Shown: piece after piece, positions 8,464 through 14,708 of the stretch
Layout: every line of letters begins with the position of its first letter
Position numbering within the stretch: position 1 is the stretch's first letter
Origin: UMGS1387 sp045541355
GTDB lineage: Bacteria > Bacillota > Clostridia > Oscillospirales > CAG-382
Direction: 5' to 3'
Assembly: GCA_045541355.1 (NCBI GenBank)
Contig: JAZQIW010000009.1
Coordinates: 1 to 45,692, forward strand
Length of the DNA: 45,692 nucleotides
Made by a program: the position numbers and the translations under genes
The notes under the pieces: generated by a model
Told to the model about the DNA's origin: nothing
Database searches by the model: none
Seen by the model: the letters and a program-made list of their open reading frames with translations, nothing else

Positions 8464-8494
8464 AAATACCCACCCCACAAAAAGGAGAAAAAAC

Positions 8495-10969
8495 GTGACA
8501 CTTACCCAAAGATACATAGACGTCAGAAGAAAACTTTTTGATAAATATTATAGCCGCCTTAATGATAAACAGCGTGAGGCGGTTTATGCCGCCGACGGTC
8601 CTCTTCTTGTGCTTGCAGGTGCGGGAAGCGGAAAGACAACCGTGCTTGTACAGCGAATTGCGCACCTGATAAAATACGGAAGAGCCATGGAGATAACGGA
8701 TATTCCCGAAAAAAATCTCTTTGAGCCGTATATAGTAATGCTTGAAGCAGTGGCGGCTGAGGATAACCCCGACAGAGCAAAGCTTGAAAGCGCACTTAAT
8801 ACCTTTGCCGCCGATAAGGCAAGCCCCTATGAAATCCTGTCAATTACCTTTACCAATAAAGCGGCAAGAGAAATGAAGGAACGACTTGAAAAGAGCCTCG
8901 GTGCGGATGCTCTTAATATCTGGGCGGGAACCTTCCATTCGATTTGTGCAAGGCTTTTGAGAATGCATATAGAGAGCATAGGCAGACAGCGTGATTTTAC
9001 AATATATGACACCGATGACCAGAAAAAGCTTATGACGGAATGCTTGAAGGAAATGAATGTCAGCGATAAGATGTTTCCTGCAAAGCTGGTGCTTTCGGAG
9101 GTGTCAAGGTCAAAGGAAAAGCTTTGTACCTGGCAGGAATATATGGCTGAAATAAGGCAGGGCGATGTCAGACGAAAGACAATTGCCGAGCTTTATAAAA
9201 TGTATGAGGATAAAAAGCGTGCGGCAAATGCCGTGGACTTTGATGATATCATTTGCCTTACGGTTGAGCTGTTTAAAACCTGCCCCGATATTCTCGAAAA
9301 ATACAGAAACCGCTTTAAGTATATCCTTGTGGATGAATATCAGGATACAAATAAGGCTCAGTTTGTTCTGACAAGTATGCTGTGTAATGAGGATAATAAT
9401 ATAATGGTTGTAGGAGACGATGACCAGAGTATTTATAAATTCCGCGGAGCAACAATAGAAAATATACTTTCCTTTGATAAAAACTTCAAGAATACCCGCG
9501 TTGTAAAGCTTGAACAGAATTATCGGAGTACCGATATGATAATAGGTGCGGCAAATGCAGTTATTAAGAATAATGCGGGGCGAAAGGGTAAAACCCTTTG
9601 GACCAAGAGCGAGGGCGGAGAAAAGATAACCGTCAAGAAATGTGAAAATCAGAACGGTGAGGCACAGTATATTGTCGATAAAATAGGCGAGCTTGTAAAG
9701 GATGGAGGCTATACCTTTAATGACTTTGCCATTCTTTACCGCATGAATGCCCAGTCAAACAGCCTTGAAACGGTGTTTGCAAAAAGCGGAATACCTTATA
9801 GAATCCTCGGCGGCACACGCTTTTATGACAGAAAAGAAGTAAAGGATGTTGTTGCATATCTTTGCGTTATGACAAATGCAAACGATAAGGTCAGGTTTAA
9901 GAGAATAATCAATACCCCGAAACGCGGAATAGGCGATGCTACGGTAGATGAAATTGACAGGCTTTCGGCGGAATTTGATACCGATATGCTCTCAATCTGT
10001 AAGAACGCCGAAAGATATCCCAGCCTTTCAAGAAGCGCGGCAAGACTTGTCAGCTTTGCCGAGATGATAGAGGACCTTAAGAATAGCTTAAGCCTTCTTT
10101 CCCTCGGCTCGGTTGTTGAAAAGGTGCTTGATAAAACGGGATATATGGAAATGCTAAAGGAGCTTGATAAGGCAGAGGGGAAGGATAGAGCCGAAAACGT
10201 AAAGGAGCTTGTGTCCAACGCCGTTCAGTATGAGGAAAATAATGACGAGGCAACACTTACGGGCTTTCTCGAGGAGGTTGCGCTTATTGCGGATGTCGAT
10301 AATTATGACGCCGATGCACCTGCCGTTGTAATGATGACGGTGCATTCATCAAAGGGACTTGAATTTCCCGTGGTGTTTCTTCCGGGACTTGAAGAAAACA
10401 TATTCCCGGGTGCCCAGTCGGTAATGGATGAAAGCGAGCTTGAAGAAGAAAGACGCCTTGCGTATGTAGCAATAACAAGGGCAAAGGAACGCCTTTTTGC
10501 CATACATTGTAATTCAAGAATGACTTATGGCAGAACAGAATTTAACAGACGCTCTCGCTTTCTCGATGAAATCCCCGAGACCTACTGTAATTATGAAGAG
10601 TCCTGGGGGAATAGAATGGAAGATGTGCAGCATGAATTTGCAGACCGCTTCGGCTCTTCCTACGGGGTATCCTTCGGTACTTCACCTTCTACAAAGAATG
10701 TCAGGGTTTCAAGTGTGAATGCCAATCAGGCACCATGGAATAAGCAGAGCACCTATTCAAACGGCTTTCCAAAGCCTGTGTCAAAGCCTGCCGCAAGTGC
10801 ACAAACCTTTATGGCAGGTGATGGGGTAGTGCATCCCATATTCGGTAACGGTATGGTGCTCTCGGCAAAGCCTATGGGAAATGATGTAATGTATGAGGTC
10901 GCCTTTGATAAGGTCGGAACAAAGAAGATAATGGGCAATTTTGCAAAAATGTCAAAGAAAACCGACTGA
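8495..10969 (+). CDS. pcrA: ATP-dependent DNA helicase, UvrD/PcrA family
   Basis: A superfamily 1A 3'-5' helicase of 824 residues for DNA repair and removal of replication and transcription blocks. Motifs in order: Q motif LNDKQREAV (22-30), Walker A AGAGSGKTT (41-49), ITFTNKAAREM (motif Ia), WAGTFHSICARLLR, Walker B VDEYQDTN, GDDDQSIYKFRGA (motif III), LEQNYRS (motif IV), VMMTVHSSKGLEFPVVFLPG (motif V) and RRLAYVAITRA (motif VI). The C-terminal VHPIFGNGMVLS stretch is the Tudor-like RNA-polymerase-binding module of PcrA. A roughly 50-residue insert lies between motifs I and Ia. The GTG at 8495 follows AAAGGAG by 7 bases and fixes the start; the reading frame extends 60 bases upstream only through the promoter. 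No strong terminator follows. Confidence 0.95.
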   Translation: MTLTQRYIDVRRKLFDKYYSRLNDKQREAVYAADGPLLVLAGAGSGKTTVLVQRIAHLIKYGRAMEITDIPEKNLFEPYIVMLEAVAAEDNPDRAKLESALNTFAADKASPYEILSITFTNKAAREMKERLEKSLGADALNIWAGTFHSICARLLRMHIESIGRQRDFTIYDTDDQKKLMTECLKEMNVSDKMFPAKLVLSEVSRSKEKLCTWQEYMAEIRQGDVRRKTIAELYKMYEDKKRAANAVDFDDIICLTVELFKTCPDILEKYRNRFKYILVDEYQDTNKAQFVLTSMLCNEDNNIMVVGDDDQSIYKFRGATIENILSFDKNFKNTRVVKLEQNYRSTDMIIGAANAVIKNNAGRKGKTLWTKSEGGEKITVKKCENQNGEAQYIVDKIGELVKDGGYTFNDFAILYRMNAQSNSLETVFAKSGIPYRILGGTRFYDRKEVKDVVAYLCVMTNANDKVRFKRIINTPKRGIGDATVDEIDRLSAEFDTDMLSICKNAERYPSLSRSAARLVSFAEMIEDLKNSLSLLSLGSVVEKVLDKTGYMEMLKELDKAEGKDRAENVKELVSNAVQYEENNDEATLTGFLEEVALIADVDNYDADAPAVVMMTVHSSKGLEFPVVFLPGLEENIFPGAQSVMDESELEEERRLAYVAITRAKERLFAIHCNSRMTYGRTEFNRRSRFLDEIPETYCNYEESWGNRMEDVQHEFADRFGSSYGVSFGTSPSTKNVRVSSVNANQAPWNKQSTYSNGFPKPVSKPAASAQTFMAGDGVVHPIFGNGMVLSAKPMGNDVMYEVAFDKVGTKKIMGNFAKMSKKTD

Positions 10970-11033
10970 AAAATAACAATTTTTATGAAAGTTGTAAAAA
11001 ATAAAAAAAACTTCAAAAAAATCAAATTTCCTA

Positions 11034-11062
11034 TTGCAATTTAAAATTTTGTGTGTTATAAT
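11034..11062 (+). promoter_or_regulatory. Predicted promoter of rpmB
   Basis: TTGCAA (11034-11039), 17 bases, TATAAT (11057-11062) with an extended TG at 11054-11055. Transcription should start near 11069, leaving a leader of about 80 bases. The leader holds a 6-base-pair hairpin, GGGCGA/TCGTCC at 11078-11093, with loop AGTC. Confidence 0.75.
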
Positions 11063-11147
11063 ACCACTGTTGCATATGGGCGAAGTCTCGTCCGAACATA
11101 ATTAAATCGTTAAAAATAAAAGAAAGCATCGTATGGAGGTGTTATAA

Positions 11148-11336
11148 ATGGCAAAGTGCGAAGTATGCGGAAAGGGCGTTACATTTGGTTGTAATGTATC
11201 TCACTCCCACAGAAAGACAAACAGAACCTGGAAGCCCAACATCCGTAAGGTAAAGGTTGTAGAGAACGGTACTCATAAGACAGTGAATGTATGTTCCAGA
11301 TGTCTCCGTTCCAACAAGGTTACAAGAGCAATCTAA
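11148..11336 (+). CDS. rpmB: Large ribosomal subunit protein bL28
   Basis: A 62-residue basic ribosomal protein, full length for bL28. It opens with MAKCEVCGKG, continues with the conserved NVSHSHRKTNRTWKPNI block and ends with VCSRCLRSNKVTRAI. The two CxxC pairs (residues 4/7 and near 48/51) are those of the zinc-ribbon (C+) form. GGAGGT lies 7 bases before the ATG. It is single-gene, with its own promoter and a strong terminator, as is usual for this gene. Confidence 0.98.
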   Translation: MAKCEVCGKGVTFGCNVSHSHRKTNRTWKPNIRKVKVVENGTHKTVNVCSRCLRSNKVTRAI

Positions 11337-11360
11337 GTAAAGTTTAAGATTAATCTTGAA

Positions 11361-11397
11361 GCACTCTCGTAAAGAGGGTGCTTTTGTCTTTTTTTAA
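11361..11397 (+). terminator. rpmB terminator
   Basis: Eight-base-pair stem GCACTCTC/GAGGGTGC (one G-T pair) with loop GTAAA, followed by TTTTGTCTTTTTTT. It starts 24 bases after the rpmB stop. Confidence 0.9.
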
Positions 11398-11423
11398 TCC
11401 GAAAGGCAAAGTCCTGTTTTTGG

Positions 11424-11488
11424 TACACTCCCTGTGATAGAATGTAATCACAGAAGCAAGGAAATAAAACTTGAAACGAAGGAGTGTA
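11424..11488 (+). promoter_or_regulatory. Nested inverted repeats that include the ribosome binding site of the small membrane protein gene
   Basis: TACACTCC (11424-11431) is the exact complement of GGAGTGTA (11481-11488), which contains the GGAG ribosome site. Between them TGTGAT (11433-11438) and ATCACA (11447-11452) form a second perfect inverted repeat around TAGAAT (11438-11443), a possible -10. The inner repeat could be an operator. The outer one could hide the ribosome site in transcripts that begin upstream. A clear -35 is not visible. Confidence 0.4.
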
Positions 11489-11492
11489 GACA

Positions 11493-11765
11493 ATGAAAAG
11501 ATTTTTCGGATTTGTGATTTTTTTGGGATTTGTGATAATGATAGGCGCGGCGGGCGGATATGATGTAAATAATGCAGGCTTTGTGACAGCACTTCTTCTT
11601 GAGGTGTTTGGAATGGCTCTTGCTTTTTTTGGAATGTCGGCACTTTTGCATTATAAAAAATATCTCAGAAGAAGCATAAGACGAGCATGTAACAACAGTA
11701 ATGCCGCATCGAAAAAAATAAGTTCACGCCCTCGTGTTGTGCCTGCTGCAAAAGAAGTGTGCTGA
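11493..11765 (+). CDS. Small membrane protein of unknown function
   Basis: 90 residues. Two hydrophobic segments (about 4-22 and 28-52) are separated by a short GGYDVNNAG turn and followed by a basic tail (KKYLRRSIRR, then a serine/arginine-rich end). This predicts a two-helix membrane hairpin with the C-terminus in the cytoplasm. AAGGAG (11479-11484) lies 8 bases before the ATG, a strong sign of translation. I do not recognise a family. It stands alone after the rpmB terminator, and its ribosome site is part of an inverted repeat. A weak hairpin, CCGAA/TTCGG at 11780-11791, with TTTTT nearby, may end the transcript. Confidence 0.65.
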   Translation: MKRFFGFVIFLGFVIMIGAAGGYDVNNAGFVTALLLEVFGMALAFFGMSALLHYKKYLRRSIRRACNNSNAASKKISSRPRVVPAAKEVC

Positions 11766-11813
11766 TGTTGTTAAAATAACCGAAAATTCGGCTGCTTTTT
11801 GTAGAAAAAACAA

Positions 11814-11843
11814 TTGACAAAATGCGGCACTTTGCGTTAGAAT
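11814..11843 (+). promoter_or_regulatory. Predicted promoter of the GH29 gene
   Basis: Consensus TTGACA (11814-11819), 18-base spacer, TAGAAT (11838-11843). The gene's ATG is 38 bases downstream. Confidence 0.7.
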
Positions 11844-11881
11844 TATTTATATTAATGTTTTCACGTAAAGGAGAAAATAAA

Positions 11882-13120
11882 ATGCCAAAGGTAAATATAA
11901 AGAAGGAACAGCTTGATTTTCTTGATTGGGAGCTTGGCATATTCTTTCATTTCGGTATAAGAACCTTTTATGAAGGTCATGTTGACTGGGATGGAAAGCC
12001 TATGCCTCTTGAGGGCTTTAATCCTCCCTCTATTGACTGCGACAGTTGGATAAAGACAATTAAGGAAGCCGGAGCAAAGTACGCAATTCTCGTTTGTAAG
12101 CACCATGACGGCTTTGCAAACTGGCCCAGTAAGTATACCGATTATTCCGTCAAGAATACACCCTGGAAAGACGGCAAGGGCGACGTTGTAAAAGAGTTTG
12201 TTGATGCCTGCAGAAAGTATGATATAAAGGTCGGTCTTTACTATTCACCTGCCCAGTTCGGCTCAAAGAATATGGATAGTAAGGAATATGACGATTACTT
12301 TATAAATCAGATTTCGGAGCTGCTCACAGGTTACGGTAAGATTGATTACCTCTGGTTTGACGGCTGCGGAAGTGAAGGACATAATTACGATACGGTGCGT
12401 ATTGTAAAGGAAATAAGAAAATGCCAGCCCAATATTCTCATATTCAATATGTGGGATCCCGATACACGCTGGATAGGTAATGAGATCGGCTTTGCCCCCA
12501 TGACAAATAAGAATGTTTTAAAGCAGCTCTCAGGTTTTTCCGTAAATCAGGCAGAGGGCGATGTTCTTGAGGAATATACCTTCCTTCCCGGTGAATGTGA
12601 CTGCAGAATCAGAGAGCATAACTGGTTTTACAGTGATAATGACGTTCATACCGTAAAGAGTGTGGATGAGCTTATGGGACTTTACTATGTATCTGTCGGC
12701 AGAGGCGCAAACCTTCTCATAAATATAGCACCCGGCAGAGACGGCAAGCTCCCCAAAGAGGATACCGAGGCAATTCTTGCCTTCGGCAAAAAGATAAGAG
12801 AAACCTTCTCGGAAAAGAATGAGCGTTGCGGAAAAGTTGAAAGGACCGACGGAAAAATCATAATAAGCTTTGATGAGTATGTTAAGCTGAATCACATTGT
12901 TCTCAGTGAGGATTTGACAGACGGAACCGAAATTGAGCAGTTTGAAATCAAGGCGGCGGCAGACAGATATAATGAGCCTGTTACCGCATATTGCGGCACA
13001 ACCGTAGGTCATAAAAAAATCTGTGTATTCCCCACACTCAGCATGAATAGAATAGAGATAACCTTTGATAAGAATAAAAATGTCGATGTAAAGGCGTATG
13101 ATATTCCTTTGTTTAATTGA
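11882..13120 (+). CDS. GH29-family alpha-L-fucosidase, cytosolic
   Basis: 412 residues from the ATG at 11882, which follows AAAGGAG by 8 bases; the 60 bases of open frame upstream overlap the promoter. GH29 signatures: GIFFHFGI near the start, KHHDGFANWPS (HHDGF at 74-78), the VGLYYSP strand, and YLWFDG, whose Asp (D160) is at the catalytic nucleophile position of retaining alpha-L-fucosidases. GRGANLLINIAPGRDG marks the end of the catalytic barrel. A C-terminal beta domain of about 90 residues follows, shorter than in many secreted enzymes. There is no signal peptide, so it probably acts inside the cell on imported fucosyl oligosaccharides. Fucose linkage specificity cannot be read. Confidence 0.9.
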   Translation: MPKVNIKKEQLDFLDWELGIFFHFGIRTFYEGHVDWDGKPMPLEGFNPPSIDCDSWIKTIKEAGAKYAILVCKHHDGFANWPSKYTDYSVKNTPWKDGKGDVVKEFVDACRKYDIKVGLYYSPAQFGSKNMDSKEYDDYFINQISELLTGYGKIDYLWFDGCGSEGHNYDTVRIVKEIRKCQPNILIFNMWDPDTRWIGNEIGFAPMTNKNVLKQLSGFSVNQAEGDVLEEYTFLPGECDCRIREHNWFYSDNDVHTVKSVDELMGLYYVSVGRGANLLINIAPGRDGKLPKEDTEAILAFGKKIRETFSEKNERCGKVERTDGKIIISFDEYVKLNHIVLSEDLTDGTEIEQFEIKAAADRYNEPVTAYCGTTVGHKKICVFPTLSMNRIEITFDKNKNVDVKAYDIPLFN

Positions 13121-13123
13121 GTT

Positions 13124-13151
13124 AAAAACACCTCGCAAGAGGTGTTTTTTG
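13124..13151 (+). terminator. Terminator of the GH29 gene
   Basis: Perfect 11-base-pair stem AAAAACACCTC/GAGGTGTTTTT with a GCAA tetraloop, ending in a T run. It starts 4 bases after the stop and overlaps no gene. Confidence 0.93.
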
Positions 13152-13152
13152 T

Positions 13153-13181
13153 TTGACTTTGTTTCATTTATGTTGTATAAT
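13153..13181 (+). promoter_or_regulatory. Predicted promoter of the DUF5131 operon
   Basis: TTGACT (13153-13158), 17 bases, TATAAT (13176-13181). It abuts the preceding terminator. With a start near 13188 the mRNA leader would be only about 10 bases, just enough for the ribosome site. Confidence 0.8.
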
Positions 13182-13197
13182 AAAGCGAGGTGAGAGG

Positions 13198-13935
13198 ATG
13201 GGTGTTACATGGAATGTGTGGCATGGTTGCAAAAAGTACAGCGAAGGATGCAGAAACTGCTATGTATATAGAATAGATGCGAGAAACGAAAGAGATGCAA
13301 GCCTTATCAAGAAAAACGAATCTACTTTTTACCTTCCTGTTTCCAAAAACCGTAAAGGAGAGTATAAGTATCCATCGGGAACAACCTTCTATACCTGCTT
13401 TACAAGCGATTTTTTTCTGAAAGAGGCGGATGTATGGCGGGCAGATGCTTGGCAGATAATGAGAGAAAGACAGGATTGCTTTTTCTTTTTTATAACAAAA
13501 AGGATAGTCCGCTTTTCGGAATGCGCCCCTCCCGATTGGAAAGAGAACTTCAGACACGTAACGGTGGCTGTAACGTGTGAAAATCAAAAAATGGCAGATT
13601 TCCGCTTGCCTGTATATCTCTCTTTGAATTTGGAAAGAAAAGTGGTTATATGCGAGCCTCTGCTTGAGGGAATAAACCTTGAGAAATACCTTGATATGGG
13701 AATAGATGAGGTGACTGTGGGCGGAGAATCAGGACTTGAAGCAAGGGTGTGCAGACATGAATGGATTGTTGATTTAAGACGTCAGTGCATAGAGAATAAC
13801 GTGTCCTTTACTTTTCACCAGACAGGAGCCAAATACCTTAAAGACGGGAAGCTTTACCGAATTCCCAAGAAATACCAGCATGAACAGGCAAAACGTTCGG
13901 GACTTGATTGTGCTGCAAAAGAAAGGAATAGCTGA
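13198..13935 (+). CDS. DUF5131 family protein (phage Gp37/Gp68-like)
   Basis: 245 residues. The start WNVWHGCKKYSEGCRNCYVYRID carries the family's cysteine cluster (C11, C18, C21, spacing Cx6Cx2C). The later FYTCFTSDFF, the FFITKR strand, VTCENQ, ICEPLLEGINLEKYLDMGIDEVTVGGESG and the FTFHQTGAKY end are all typical of PF07505. The cysteines and barrel-like strand pattern suggest a radical-SAM-like fold, but no activity is established. The frame opens at 13153 with TTG inside the -35 box. The ATG at 13198, after AGGTGAG, is the real start. It heads a probable operon with the amidase lipoprotein, whose start lies 1 base after this stop. I see no phage genes around it. Confidence 0.85.
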   Translation: MGVTWNVWHGCKKYSEGCRNCYVYRIDARNERDASLIKKNESTFYLPVSKNRKGEYKYPSGTTFYTCFTSDFFLKEADVWRADAWQIMRERQDCFFFFITKRIVRFSECAPPDWKENFRHVTVAVTCENQKMADFRLPVYLSLNLERKVVICEPLLEGINLEKYLDMGIDEVTVGGESGLEARVCRHEWIVDLRRQCIENNVSFTFHQTGAKYLKDGKLYRIPKKYQHEQAKRSGLDCAAKERNS

Positions 13936-13936
13936 T

Positions 13937-14671
13937 TTGAAAAGATGTTTATACCTGCTGCTTGTAATGCTTGCAGTTTATGCGCTTGCCGGCTGTAATA
14001 ACACAATGGCTGATAATGAAATAAAAATGCAGAGCCTTGAAACAGAAAAAGCAGATGTAGCGGAAGAGACAGAGATGCCTGAAGAAGATTACCCCGCACC
14101 TGTTTATGTGAGCCCGTATGCAACAGAGATGTTCCTCGAACCGCTTGATAAGTATTCGTGGGAGAGGGAATACCCGTGTGAATATGTTGTGCTTCATTTT
14201 ACAAGTAATGTTGTTGCCGATAGAGAAAATCCCTTTGATATGACGGAAATAAGAAGGATTTTCGAGGATAATGAAATAAGTATAAACTATATCCTTGACA
14301 GAGACGGAAATGTTTTCTGCTATGTTCCCGAATCACGAGCCGCATGGCACGCAGGAGTCGGCACATTCGCAGATGATGAAAAATATACCAATAAAATGAA
14401 TAAGTTCTCGATTGGCATTGAAATTGCGGCAATCGGCTCGGAAAAGGATATGGCACAGTACCTGACAAAGGAAGAATATGCGTCTCTTGATAAATCGCTT
14501 GTCGGCTTTACGGACGGACAGTACGAAAGCCTTAAAAGGCTGGTTCGCGATGTATGCGATAGAAACGGCATTCCCTTTGACAGAGAGCATATAATAGGGC
14601 ACGATGAGTATAACCCGTCAAAAAATGACCCGGGTGAGCTCTTTGAGTGGAATAGAATTTTTGAAGAATAA
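13937..14671 (+). CDS. Lipoprotein N-acetylmuramoyl-L-alanine amidase (Amidase_2 domain)
   Basis: 244 residues if translation starts at TTG 13937, which follows AAGGA by about 10 bases. This start gives a clean lipoprotein signal: KR, a hydrophobic stretch and lipobox LAGC with Cys20. A longer frame from an ATG at 13880 would bury the signal. After an acidic linker (about 25-75) comes an AmpD/T7-lysozyme-type domain. H87 (VVLHFTS), H222 (IIGHDEY) and D231 (KNDPG) fit the zinc ligands and E162 (SIGIEI) the catalytic Glu. It should cut the bond between MurNAc and L-Ala of peptidoglycan outside the membrane, in wall turnover or sporulation. It follows the DUF5131 gene by 1 base and precedes the GH78 gene. 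Confidence 0.88.
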   Translation: MKRCLYLLLVMLAVYALAGCNNTMADNEIKMQSLETEKADVAEETEMPEEDYPAPVYVSPYATEMFLEPLDKYSWEREYPCEYVVLHFTSNVVADRENPFDMTEIRRIFEDNEISINYILDRDGNVFCYVPESRAAWHAGVGTFADDEKYTNKMNKFSIGIEIAAIGSEKDMAQYLTKEEYASLDKSLVGFTDGQYESLKRLVRDVCDRNGIPFDREHIIGHDEYNPSKNDPGELFEWNRIFEE

Positions 14672-14708
14672 AAAAGTTGATTACAGTCAAAAAGGACGGT
14701 GGTTTTTT

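Noticed and set aside
8435..8494. N-terminal extension of the helicase from TTG 8435
   Set aside because: It would be encoded by the -35 and -10 boxes of its own promoter; GTG 8495 has a good ribosome site.
11433..11452. TGTGAT/ATCACA considered as a CRP or FNR site
   Set aside because: The half sites are 10 bases apart from TGTGA to TCACA, whereas CRP needs 6, and no CRP-type regulator is nearby; kept only as an inverted repeat of unknown use.
12530..13138. Long minus-strand open frame (about 200 codons) opposite the GH29 gene
   Set aside because: Cysteine- and tyrosine-rich shadow of a well-supported plus-strand enzyme, with no ribosome site; similar shadows opposite the ATP-grasp (22052-22612) and kinase (43785-44378) genes were dropped for the same reason.
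13198..13935. DUF5131 gene taken as evidence for a prophage
   Set aside because: No integrase, structural, lysis or replication genes and no attachment repeats around it.
13880..13936. ATG 13880 as start of the amidase
   Set aside because: It would place 19 polar residues before a perfect lipoprotein signal peptide and overlap the DUF5131 gene; TTG 13937 is better supported.
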